From positions 186,001 to 250,000 of the forward strand of contig JAEWAY010000012.1 in assembly GCA_023391415.1 (NCBI GenBank): 64,000 bases of DNA. The letters run 5' to 3'. The translations under genes and the position numbers were made by a program. Shown here in pieces: positions 17,507-25,234 of this stretch (within the stretch, counting starts at the first letter, position 1; each line of letters opens with the position of its first letter). The notes under the pieces are model-generated. The model made no database searches and was not told the origin of the DNA. It saw only the letters and a list, made by a program, of their open reading frames with translations. The DNA comes from Bacteroidota bacterium. GTDB taxonomy: Bacteria; Bacteroidota; Bacteroidia; Cytophagales; Cytophagaceae.

Positions 17507-17914
17507 TTATCGTTTTAATGTGCTTACCAGGCCAGATGACGACAATAACGCGATTATGGGCAGGTCTCCCTCCACCCAATCCAGCTCGGAGAGCGCGTCA
17601 GGTGTCAGCCACTTATACCGCCTGTGCTCAGTCAGTATGGGTTCGCCTGATACCAGTTCGCATACAAACGGATATAAACGCACTACATAACCGTTTCCAT
17701 AATCAAAGATATTCGAGGGTAAAGGTCTTTTTACCACGACCTCTATCCGCAGCTCTTCCATGATTTCACGTACAACACATTCTTCCGGAGTTTCACCTTC
17801 TTCCAGTTTTCCGCCGGGAAACTCCCATAATAAGGGATGTCGCGCTTTCTCGCTCCGTTGAGCGCAAAAAATCTTGCTTCCCCGCGTGATGACCGCGCAT
17901 GCCGCTTCAATCAT
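17507..17914 (-). CDS. Nudix hydrolase (MutT-like), copy 1
   Basis: 135 residues. The Nudix box is complete: GGKLEEGETPEECVVREIMEEL (Gx5Ex7REUxEE) at ~residues 36-57. CAQRSEKARHPLLWEFPGG before it and the C-terminal WVEGDLPII match the MutT/CTP pyrophosphohydrolase group, which removes oxidised or non-canonical nucleoside triphosphates. It is clearly related to the second Nudix gene 45 bp upstream, so the pair looks like a tandem duplication. Confidence 0.9.
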   Translation of the reverse strand: MIEAACAVITRGSKIFCAQRSEKARHPLLWEFPGGKLEEGETPEECVVREIMEELRIEVVVKRPLPSNIFDYGNGYVVRLYPFVCELVSGEPILTEHRRYKWLTPDALSELDWVEGDLPIIALLSSSGLVSTLKR

Positions 17915-17959
17915 ATCATAATGTGGTTTTTTTATAAAAACATTGGCGACTATGACCGC

Positions 17960-18355
17960 TTACTGGTAGAATCGAACTACTTCGTCCACGACCGGCAAAT
18001 CTCCTTGTACCCAGTCCAGCGCGTAAAGCTCTCCGGAACGAAGCCAGCGAATGGCTTTATGCTCCAGAAGCGCCATATCTCCGGATACAATATAACATAC
18101 AAACGGATGAAGACAAACTGTATTTCCCCCACCATAGTCGTGAATATTCTTAGATAGTAGTTTATATACGACGATATCAAGGTTTAGCTCCTCTTTTACT
18201 TCCCGTATAATACACAAATCAAGTCGTTCGTCCTTTTCAACTTTCCCTCCGGGAAATTCCCATTTTAAGGGATGACGCATGCGCTCACTTCGCTGAGCGC
18301 AAAGGATCCGGTTTTCTTTCATGATGACCGCGCAAGCAACCTGTAGCATAAACAT
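17960..18355 (-). CDS. Nudix hydrolase (MutT-like), copy 2
   Basis: 131 residues. Nudix box GGKVEKDERLDLCIIREVKEEL has all catalytic Glu residues, but the Gly after the first acidic stretch is Asp. About half the residues match copy 1 along the whole length by eye (shared CAQRSE, RHPL.WEFPGGK, VSG, LDWV.GDLP). Two ATGs, at 18355 and 18349, are possible starts. It is the first gene of a probable Nudix-Nudix-DUF2721 unit. The two copies may have separated their nucleotide preferences, which the sequence does not reveal. Confidence 0.88.
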   Translation of the reverse strand: MFMLQVACAVIMKENRILCAQRSERMRHPLKWEFPGGKVEKDERLDLCIIREVKEELNLDIVVYKLLSKNIHDYGGGNTVCLHPFVCYIVSGDMALLEHKAIRWLRSGELYALDWVQGDLPVVDEVVRFYQ

Positions 18356-18480
18356 CGCGATTTGGTAATACCTTTCTATACGTAAACTATCTGTTGAATG
18401 GTTGGGGACAGGTTTTTGTTCGAAGCATAAAGCCGGGATTATGATTTTTTATAATTCAGTATTATATATTATTAAATAAG

Positions 18481-18488
18481 TACCTTTG
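18481..18488 (+). promoter_or_regulatory. Bacteroidota -7 element TACCTTTG directly before cvfB
   Basis: An exact TAnnTTTG element ends 5 bp before the ATG at 18494. With the usual spacing, transcription would begin at or within a couple of bases of the start codon, giving a leaderless or nearly leaderless mRNA. No clear TTTG -33 box was found at the ideal distance. Confidence 0.6.
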
Positions 18489-18493
18489 CCTAT

Positions 18494-19333
18494 ATGTTTG
18501 AAATCGGAAAAATAAACAGGCTGGAAGCTATAAGGACATCGCCCCATGGCATGTATCTCGGAGATAAAAACTCCCGCGCTACTGTGCTCCTGCCTAACAA
18601 ATATGTTCCCAAAGATCTTGAGATCGGTAATGAAATAGAGGTTTTCATATACAAGGATTCCGAAGATCTTCCCATCGCGACCACCCTTATTCCCAAAATA
18701 CAAATCAATGAATTCGCCTGCCTGAAAGTGGTAGACATAAACAAATTCGGCGTATTTCTGGACTGGGGCCTGGAAAAAGACCTCATGGTGCCTTTCAGTG
18801 AACAAAACCGGAAAATGCAAAAAGGGAATTATTACCTGGTATATCTTTTTCTGGATGAAGAAAGCGACAGACTGGTAGCTTCCTGCAAGATTGAGCATTT
18901 TCTGGACCGGGAGCCCGCGGGACTGGAAACAGGTCAGCAAGTTGATCTGCTTGTTGGAGACAGTACCGATATTGGAGTCAATGTCATTGTCGATAACCGA
19001 TACAAAGGGCTTCTCTATCATAACGAGATTTACCGGGATCTTCGGGCGGGTGAACGCGTAACCGGCTACATCAAAACGGTTCGGGATGACAAAAAAATTG
19101 ATGTCAGCCTGCAAATACCAGGGCACAGGCAAATGGATACCGACGCGAAGCAAATTCTGGATTACTTGAACAATAATGATGGCTATATGCGGTTGAATGA
19201 CCAAAGCCATCCGGATGAAATCAGAGACCGGTTGCAAATGAGCAAAAAAGCCTTTAAGAAAGCGGTCGGGAACCTATACAGAGACCGAAAAATTGTGCTG
19301 GAAGAAGAAGGAATACGCCTGATTAGAAGTTAG
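18494..19333 (+). CDS. cvfB: S1-domain RNA-binding protein, CvfB family
   Basis: 279 residues. The N terminus (FEIGKINRLEAIRTSPHGMYLGD) is the normal beginning of CvfB, which fixes the start. Consecutive S1/OB-fold domains cover ~1-215 (KVVDINKFGVFLDWGLEKDLMVPF is the second; YIKTVRDDKKIDVSL ends the third), followed by a C-terminal winged helix (~225-279, ending in RKIVLEEEGIRLI). CvfB-type proteins bind RNA; in Staphylococcus they affect virulence gene expression, and their role in Bacteroidota is unknown. The -7 promoter element ends only 5 bp before the ATG. Confidence 0.9.
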   Translation: MFEIGKINRLEAIRTSPHGMYLGDKNSRATVLLPNKYVPKDLEIGNEIEVFIYKDSEDLPIATTLIPKIQINEFACLKVVDINKFGVFLDWGLEKDLMVPFSEQNRKMQKGNYYLVYLFLDEESDRLVASCKIEHFLDREPAGLETGQQVDLLVGDSTDIGVNVIVDNRYKGLLYHNEIYRDLRAGERVTGYIKTVRDDKKIDVSLQIPGHRQMDTDAKQILDYLNNNDGYMRLNDQSHPDEIRDRLQMSKKAFKKAVGNLYRDRKIVLEEEGIRLIRS

Positions 19334-19378
19334 TGCCCGACCTTATCCGGTGACACTCTATAAAATGAACCACAAAGC

Positions 19379-19855
19379 ATGATTAAAAAAAATCAATGGA
19401 TTTTATCTTCGCTGGTTATCGTTCTCATACTGGTCACTGGAAGATATTCTTATAGTCAGAGCATACAATTGAAAAATATCAGTGATTTTAAGATCAAGCA
19501 AATCAAAAACCGGAAAATAACAATCGCTTTTACCGCGGATATTGAAAATACATCGAAAAGAACCATCAAAGCTTCTATCAAGAAAGGGAAGCTCTATAAA
19601 AACGAGGAATATATAGGTTCGTTCCGATTTCTGGAGACAGTAACTATTCCTCGCGGCTCAAGCGACAAATTGCCGGTATTGGTCGTGGTGGAAGCCGAAA
19701 ATCGCCTTAATATCTTAAAAGACGGGATATCCATGCTATTGGGCAACTCCGTTACTTTGAGCGCCAATGGTTTTGTAAAAGGCAGATGGCTCGTGTTTAG
19801 TAAAAAAGTACCCTTTGAGATCAAAGAACAGATATCGCTAAAAGACCTGCTATAG
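19379..19855 (+). CDS. LEA type 2-like secreted protein
   Basis: 158 residues. The hydrophobic N terminus (WILSSLVIVLILVTGRYSYSQ) is a signal peptide or anchor. The rest is an all-beta domain with the pattern of LEA type 2/WHy proteins: NISDFKIKQIKNRKITIAFTADIENTS, then VTIPRGSSDKLPVLVVVE and a final SANGFVKGRWLVFSKKVPFEI. These domains are found in desiccation-related proteins but are widespread and of unclear function in bacteria. It follows cvfB by 45 bp and may share its transcript. Confidence 0.7.
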   Translation: MIKKNQWILSSLVIVLILVTGRYSYSQSIQLKNISDFKIKQIKNRKITIAFTADIENTSKRTIKASIKKGKLYKNEEYIGSFRFLETVTIPRGSSDKLPVLVVVEAENRLNILKDGISMLLGNSVTLSANGFVKGRWLVFSKKVPFEIKEQISLKDLL

Positions 19856-19915
19856 ATTATGGTGATATGAAACAAGATATTTTTCCGGCTTTTTCATCGC
19901 GATCAAGTTTCTTTC

Positions 19916-19923
19916 TACTTTTG
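19916..19923 (+). promoter_or_regulatory. Bacteroidota -7 element TACTTTTG
   Basis: Matches TAnnTTTG and lies 34 bp before the ATG of the helicase-like gene at 19958, a normal promoter distance. No well-spaced TTTG -33 box. Confidence 0.45.
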
Positions 19924-19957
19924 CAGGCATCCGATCATATATAAGAAGTTCCTTTGT

Positions 19958-21283
19958 ATGTCCTTTGAAAATCTAAAATTTAACAAGCAATTAACAAGCT
20001 CTCTGGAAGCCGCTGGTATCAACGAGCCTTTTGAAGCCCAGCGAAAAGCGCTGAAGCGCGTCAATGGGGGACAAAATCTGATAATACGCGGACCTGATGG
20101 GAGCGGCAAAACGACAACCTTGATATTGGGCGTTCTTCATCGCCTAAAGTATCCACAGGATGAACCACCACGAGCCTTGATTTTGGTTCCGGATAAATTG
20201 AGCGCCCTTCAATTGACGGAACGGTTTGAAGTATTAGGAAAAAATACCGGAATACGATGTATGACGCTTGTTTCCGGGCTGAGCATTGAAGGGCAAAAAG
20301 ATATGCTGGCGGAAGGAACGGATATTGTCATTGGTACTCCGGATAGAGTGCAGGCGGTATATTATAAATCCGGGCTCAATATCAACAAACTCCAGTTATT
20401 TATCCTGGACGACGCGGATTTGTTGATCAGACAAGGATTTCAGACGCCTATCATCCAGTTGGCGGACAGTATGAACAAGTGTCAGCGGATTGTTTTTTCC
20501 AGTGTCTATCATCAAAAGCTGGAAAATATGCTTGATCGCGTCCTACCCCTCGCGGAGCTGGTGGAGTTTGAGCTTGAATCCGGTAAGCGGTTATCGATTA
20601 TTAGTCAATTGCTCTATAAAGTACCAAATTATAAAACCAAGTTAAATCTTCTTAACCTGCTGACGCGGGACTATGAAGTATTTGATAAAACCGTGGTAAT
20701 ATGTCATTCGGAGCATACAGTAGAGAAACTATACAAGAGCCTTGATCGGCGTATCATCAATCAAGTCGTTCTTTTTCATAAAAACGACTCTTATTATCAG
20801 TCGACCGACTCGCTGGAACACTTCATGAACAACGAAGATTGGCGTGTGCTGATATCTACTGGCGATAAACTGAAACATGAGCCTTGGGCTTTAATTCCAT
20901 TCCTTTTACATTTTGATGTTCCTCTGGAGCCGGATGATTTTATTCAACGGGTAAGTTTCGCGGAAAACGATCCGGTAAACCGGGTTTCCATCCTGTTTTC
21001 AACAGATCTCGAGCTTACGGCGATAAGTGTACTGGAAATCGCTACAGGACATAAGTTCGCGGAAGAAGAGTTGCCATTCGGACTTATTATTGAAGGAGAT
21101 CCTCATTCGAAAGATGATGATGACAATGACGCGGATGAGAATTTGAAAAAGGCTCCGGAAGAGGAAGTGAACAAAGGAAAAGCTTTTCATGAGAAGAAAG
21201 CCAAAAACGCTAAGGAATATAACTATAGTTATAAGGATAAGCTAAAAATGTTTGGCAAGAAACATCGGAAAAGAAAATCTTAA
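19958..21283 (+). CDS. Degenerate DEAD-box helicase-like protein
   Basis: 441 residues with a recognisable two-domain helicase layout but eroded motifs. Walker A GPDGSGKTT (~46-54) is intact. Motif Ia reads VPDKLSALQ, Ib GTPDRV, motif II DDAD (~155), motif III SSV instead of SAT. In the second domain the motif V region is STGDKLKHE, and the HRxGRxGR arginine finger motif is missing (DDFIQRVSFAENDPVNRVS at the place expected). The tail from ~385 is strongly charged, first acidic (DDDDNDADEN) then basic (KKHRKRKS). It may bind ATP and RNA without unwinding. A good terminator follows. Confidence 0.85.
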   Translation: MSFENLKFNKQLTSSLEAAGINEPFEAQRKALKRVNGGQNLIIRGPDGSGKTTTLILGVLHRLKYPQDEPPRALILVPDKLSALQLTERFEVLGKNTGIRCMTLVSGLSIEGQKDMLAEGTDIVIGTPDRVQAVYYKSGLNINKLQLFILDDADLLIRQGFQTPIIQLADSMNKCQRIVFSSVYHQKLENMLDRVLPLAELVEFELESGKRLSIISQLLYKVPNYKTKLNLLNLLTRDYEVFDKTVVICHSEHTVEKLYKSLDRRIINQVVLFHKNDSYYQSTDSLEHFMNNEDWRVLISTGDKLKHEPWALIPFLLHFDVPLEPDDFIQRVSFAENDPVNRVSILFSTDLELTAISVLEIATGHKFAEEELPFGLIIEGDPHSKDDDDNDADENLKKAPEEEVNKGKAFHEKKAKNAKEYNYSYKDKLKMFGKKHRKRKS

Positions 21284-21301
21284 TCCGAAGCCAAAAGATT
21301 T

Positions 21302-21340
21302 AAAAAAAAGAGGCGCCCCATAAAGGGCGGCCTCTTTTTT
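21302..21340 (+). terminator. Rho-independent terminator
   Basis: A GC-rich hairpin (GAGGC-GCCC paired with GGGC-G-GCCTC, one bulge) with a CATAAA loop, followed by a T6 run on the plus strand and preceded by an A run, so it may also act on the minus strand. It separates the convergent helicase-like and outer-membrane protein genes. Confidence 0.88.
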
Positions 21341-21368
21341 GTTTAGAAAGTTTCAACAAACAATTCAC

Positions 21369-22292
21369 CTAGAAGTAGAAAAACAAATTGATAGCTCCTG
21401 TAAGGTTGTTAACACTCAATCCATAGTTAACAAAACCATGAGCCGCTCCATCTCTTGTTTTTACTTCCACAACACTTTCGGAAGTCGCGTCCCATCTTTC
21501 AGACACAGTATGTCTGTTTCCCGCGAAGGAAGCTCCCAGGTTGTATCCAAACTCGCCACCCAGCGACATTTTTGGAGCGAAGAAGTATTCCACACCGATA
21601 AATGGCCTAACACCAAAAGAGAATCCGGTACCGTAGGTTTGCTTGACAACTCTTGCTCCGTTGTTATAAGCGCTATTGATAGTGGGCTGGGGGAAATTGG
21701 CGGAAAAAGGATTTCCATACCGGTTTTTAACTGAAGAGTTAAAAACACCTATGTAAGCCTCAGCTCCATAAACTCCCTGAACTCTATGAGAACCTCTCCT
21801 TTTTTCCAATCCGGCTCCTACCAAAAGACCCATCTGCCTGTTTGTGACATGGTCGGTAACATACTGTGGATTTGTAGCGTCCGGTGTCAGTTCGTCTTTC
21901 GCTACGGAAAAAGCGTTGGTATTCGAAGTCCAGACTCCCTGTACTCTCAAACGATAAGCTGTCTCCGCCGTAACAAATTTTTTCAGAAACAATTGGTTAT
22001 TTAAGCCAGAGCTGGTATTGAATACACCGGAAGGCGTATTAGGATACGCGAATGCTCCGGCGGAAGTTGGTCCACCGAAAAGAGCGTTGGCGAAAAAGTC
22101 CAATGTCGCGGTCGCGCTTATACCCAAACCATAATCACCTGCCTGAGGAAGAATCTCAAATCCTCTTTTTGACTTTAATGACTGATCTCTGCTTTCTAAA
22201 GTGGTACCATCTGGCTCCCCATAGTTTTCCTGCGCGAAGGCGCTATTGAAACTCAACAGGCACGCCGCTATTATAATAAAATTTTTTCTCAT
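21369..22292 (-). CDS. Putative outer-membrane beta-barrel protein
   Basis: 307 residues with a clean signal peptide (FIIIAACLLSFNSAFAQ, cut after ~20). The mature protein is Gly/aromatic/Asn-rich, with alternating strands (GDYGLGISATATLDFFANALFGG, FSFGVRPFIGVEYFFAPKMSLGGEFGYNLG) and a terminal strand ending in FFYF. Ending in Phe is typical for outer-membrane barrels. It lies 21 bp after a lipoprotein gene on the same strand, so the two probably form a small surface unit. No named family recognised. Confidence 0.72.
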   Translation of the reverse strand: MRKNFIIIAACLLSFNSAFAQENYGEPDGTTLESRDQSLKSKRGFEILPQAGDYGLGISATATLDFFANALFGGPTSAGAFAYPNTPSGVFNTSSGLNNQLFLKKFVTAETAYRLRVQGVWTSNTNAFSVAKDELTPDATNPQYVTDHVTNRQMGLLVGAGLEKRRGSHRVQGVYGAEAYIGVFNSSVKNRYGNPFSANFPQPTINSAYNNGARVVKQTYGTGFSFGVRPFIGVEYFFAPKMSLGGEFGYNLGASFAGNRHTVSERWDATSESVVEVKTRDGAAHGFVNYGLSVNNLTGAINLFFYF

Positions 22293-22313
22293 GGTAAATT
22301 GGATTAGGGGGTC

Positions 22314-22778
22314 TTACAAGTTGATATCAAGGATCAGTACGGAACCATCCTTCGCGATACCGGCCGTCGCTGTTCTTTCATGGAAGATTGTTCTTTGGGG
22401 ACCTGTTGCTGTAAGAACATCATAGATGAAACCGGGTACGGTAACTTCAACAGCGGTACCTTTCAATGGGACATCTATAGTGATGCTGTAGTCACCATTG
22501 GAGTCCGTCGTAGTTTCAAAGCGCTTTTTGGGATAAGGCGCCGTACCCGGAGTCTGGGCGTAATCTTTAGAATCAACATACACATAAACAACCTGAGCTT
22601 CCAATGGCTCTGTCCCCGTGGTTTCCGTGTTCAATTCCGCTTTTATCCGTCCTTTAATCGTCGCTTTTCCTGTTTGCGGACTAACACTGTTTTCAACGTC
22701 CTTGATGCAACTGTTCATTGAAGCTGTCATTCCGATCGCGAATATTACCGCCGCGATTTTTTTCATTACTTTTTTCAT
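22314..22778 (-). CDS. Putative lipoprotein
   Basis: 154 residues. A lysine-rich, hydrophobic leader ends in SMNSC, a lipobox-like site with Cys near residue 24, followed by IKDVEN. The rest is beta-rich, with an embedded segment of the CNA-B/carboxypeptidase-regulatory type (ATIKGRIKAEL ... SNGDYSITIDVPLKGTAVEVTVPGF). It is the first gene of a two-gene unit with the beta-barrel protein. Function unknown. Confidence 0.7.
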   Translation of the reverse strand: MKKVMKKIAAVIFAIGMTASMNSCIKDVENSVSPQTGKATIKGRIKAELNTETTGTEPLEAQVVYVYVDSKDYAQTPGTAPYPKKRFETTTDSNGDYSITIDVPLKGTAVEVTVPGFIYDVLTATGPQRTIFHERTATAGIAKDGSVLILDINL

Positions 22779-23024
22779 AAGTGTTAATTAAAGTTTTTCA
22801 ATCCGAAAATACTACAATGGTCTGTACATTTCAAAATAAATGGCTAAAAATAACACCAGGACTAGTTCCTGTTAAAAAATATTGAAAATCAATAACGAGA
22901 ACTAATTATATCAATTTAAAAAAAAATATGAAATATGGCCGAAGGGCGCGGTTAGAGACTAACTAAGTACATGATAATACGAAGGTGAGAGCCGTAAAAA
23001 TAATAAAAATAATATCTGATAAGG

Positions 23025-23053
23025 CAAGGCGGGAATATCATATTCCCGCCTTG
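23025..23053. terminator. Perfect 13-bp hairpin with 3-nt loop, likely terminator of the DUF2911 gene
   Basis: The arms 23025-23037 and 23041-23053 pair perfectly around a TCA loop. It starts 17 bp downstream of the DUF2911 stop on the minus strand. A T-rich stretch comes only ~12 nt later, so it is not a textbook terminator. Its core (GGCGG...ATATCATAT...CCGCC) is shared with the hairpin at 41702-41722. Confidence 0.65.
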
Positions 23054-23070
23054 TAGAATCTATTTAAATA

Positions 23071-23907
23071 CTACTTCTTCTTCCAGTCTTCCAGCGCTTT
23101 TTCTACCTGATCCTTAAAGAAGAACGCGCTACTCTTGTCTCCCAGTTCCTTCGCTTTTTGAGCGAACTTCAAAGCTTCTTTCTTGTCGCCTTTCTTCGCG
23201 AGAATTTGCGCTTTGATCCAGTTGTTAAACCACTCGTCACTTAGGGAGATAGAGGTATTGATGTACGATAAGGCCAGATCCAGATCCGAGCCATACTCAA
23301 GAATATAACGCGCGGAATTGGCAAAGGGTCTCCACTCCTGCGCCAGTGTTTTCTGAATACTCTCCATCGCTTGTTTCTCCGTATCCATTTTTACGGTAAA
23401 CGAAACTTTGACTTTTTCCCACTCCAAAGAAATCACCGCTTCATTCATCGTATAGTCGGTAATCAAAAATAAAAGTCGCTCGCGTAGCTGGTTATCTTGT
23501 GGTTTTACCTTAAAACGCGCTACGTCGTTCGCTTCCTTGTATCCGGATGTGCCAGATAAATTGGCGTCCTTATTCAGAATGACAGTCCACTCGGTTTGGC
23601 CGGGAATGGTAAAAAAGGAATATGTGCCGGCGGGAATCTGCTGATTGTTGATGGTTACCGCTTTGTCGAAGCTGATTGTTGTAGCCATATTGGCTCCGGT
23701 TCTCCACAACGCGCCATAAGGAACCAGACCATCCCATATTTTTCTTCCGGCGACGGCTGGGCTGCTGTATTCAATTTTAATTTCCGTTAATCCGACAGTT
23801 TGCGATACGACGGATAGAGGACTTGGCTTAGGGATGTCCTGAGCGTTTGATAAAAAACCGCATACCAGACATGTTATCAGAATAGAAAAAAAACGTACTG
23901 TTCTCAT
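23071..23907 (-). CDS. DUF2911 secreted protein
   Basis: 278 residues from the ATG at 23907, which starts a good signal peptide (FFSILITCLVCGFLSNAQ); an ATG 36 bp upstream is possible but less likely. The DUF2911 core covers ~25-170: KIEYSSPAVAGRKIWDGLVPYGALWRTGAN, then TTISFDKAVTINNQQIPAGTYSFFTIPG and the WTVILNK strand. The C-terminal ~90 residues form TPR-like helices (YINTSISLSDEWFNNWIKAQILAKKGDKKEAL). The family is common in Bacteroidota, exported, and of unknown function. Confidence 0.9.
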   Translation of the reverse strand: MRTVRFFSILITCLVCGFLSNAQDIPKPSPLSVVSQTVGLTEIKIEYSSPAVAGRKIWDGLVPYGALWRTGANMATTISFDKAVTINNQQIPAGTYSFFTIPGQTEWTVILNKDANLSGTSGYKEANDVARFKVKPQDNQLRERLLFLITDYTMNEAVISLEWEKVKVSFTVKMDTEKQAMESIQKTLAQEWRPFANSARYILEYGSDLDLALSYINTSISLSDEWFNNWIKAQILAKKGDKKEALKFAQKAKELGDKSSAFFFKDQVEKALEDWKKK

Positions 23908-24117
23908 AATTAAAATTGTTGTTTGAAAAATAGTTAATAGCAAAATCGAAGTAATGAAAATACTCCCAAACGAGCAACCCTTTTAGCTAAAAAAGCGAAA
24001 GAAAAACATTTACGCGGAGAAGCGAATCCATTAAAATGAGTCTGTCACGGAAACTGTATGTAGTTATGACCAACCTGATATAGAATAAAAATTTATATCC
24101 CGAACTTTTGCCCGTTC

Positions 24118-24981
24118 TTACATTATTTCAAATGTCGTTTTTCCGATTTCTTTTCCCGATTCGAAGACGGACAATACATATATCCCGACTTTGAACGATT
24201 TCTCGGTTGTGAAAGAGAAGGAAACTTTTTCTTTTACATTATTATAGTTTACAGGAATCTTTGTAGTAAAGGGCTGGTGCTTTCCATTCAGGATAAAAAA
24301 ACCTCCTTCTTTGGAATTGTTAAATACGCTTCCATCGGGTTTTGTAATTTGAATATAAAGCTCTTTTTTACCTTTTTGAGCGAAGAAGTTTTCCTGTATC
24401 TCAAAGCTAAAATTCAGCTTTTGGGAGTTTACCTTGGTTTTGGCGTCTTCCGGAGACCAGATATAAAAATTATCAGCCACCAATAAGGCCATCTTATGTT
24501 CTTCTTTTTCCTGCTCGGTAAGCGTCCGGTAATGAGTAGGCGCCGCCCCGCCGCGTTTATTGAGGTCGGCCGCCAAAGCGGCTATATCCGGAGAATTAAA
24601 GTTTTCTCTTAGAGTCTTTTCCTTTACGACCTCGTTTTTAAGTTGTTTTTTCTCTTTATTCAGACGATTCACTGAAATTGTCAAATGCTCGATGCGGGTT
24701 TTTAGTGAATCATTATTTTGCTCCATAGCGGAAAACCGATCACTCAGCGAGTGAAACGCTCTTTGAATGTTTTCATAAGCTCCCTTCAGGCTATTTACGG
24801 CGAGGCTCAATTTTTCGATCTCGTTATCTTTCGCGATCAGGCTAAGGCTGTCGCGGCGAATACGATCGTTCTTAGCTACAATGTCTTCGTTTTTTTCATC
24901 GATTACCCATAAAAGATATACCAAAGCGGCGAAACTTGTAAATACAAAAACTCCAGCCGATAAAAATTTTAAAAATCGCAT
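24118..24981 (-). CDS. Membrane-anchored coiled-coil protein
   Basis: 287 residues. One membrane helix at the N terminus (FLSAGVFVFTSFAALVYLLWV, ~5-26) is followed by a long coiled coil (~28-125; heptads with DRIRRDSLSLIAKDNEIEKL and HLTISVNRLNKEKKQLKNEV). A C-terminal Ig-like/beta domain spans ~175-287 (KLNFSFEIQENFFAQKGKKELYIQI ... GIYVLSVFESGKEIGKTTFEIM). The layout suggests a periplasmic spacer carrying a beta domain. No named family recognised. Isolated between intergenic regions without obvious operon partners. Confidence 0.7.
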   Translation of the reverse strand: MRFLKFLSAGVFVFTSFAALVYLLWVIDEKNEDIVAKNDRIRRDSLSLIAKDNEIEKLSLAVNSLKGAYENIQRAFHSLSDRFSAMEQNNDSLKTRIEHLTISVNRLNKEKKQLKNEVVKEKTLRENFNSPDIAALAADLNKRGGAAPTHYRTLTEQEKEEHKMALLVADNFYIWSPEDAKTKVNSQKLNFSFEIQENFFAQKGKKELYIQITKPDGSVFNNSKEGGFFILNGKHQPFTTKIPVNYNNVKEKVSFSFTTEKSFKVGIYVLSVFESGKEIGKTTFEIM

Positions 24982-25145
24982 ATTCTACGCTATTAATGGG
25001 CTCTTTTTATTTCTATAAACACGAAAATAAAAGATAAATCATATAATTTATACATTATACTTCGCATATATCTTTTCCGAGGGCGCGTTCCCCGACAAAT
25101 TCCTTGTTAATACGATCGGACGCTTCAAAGTAAACGATTAATAGC

Positions 25146-25212
25146 AAAAAAATAAAAATCTCCGACTTTTTAGCATGTACTTCATAATTACATACCAAAG
25201 AGCCGGAGATTT
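25146..25212 (-). terminator. Terminator of the DEAD-box gene
   Basis: Arms at 25156-25164 and 25204-25212 pair over 9 bp and can extend through a G-T wobble to about 12 bp. On the minus strand the hairpin is followed by a T-rich run (25146-25158). The ~33-nt loop is long, which lowers certainty. Confidence 0.65.
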
Positions 25213-25234
25213 GGACGATAACCTCAAGTTCGGT

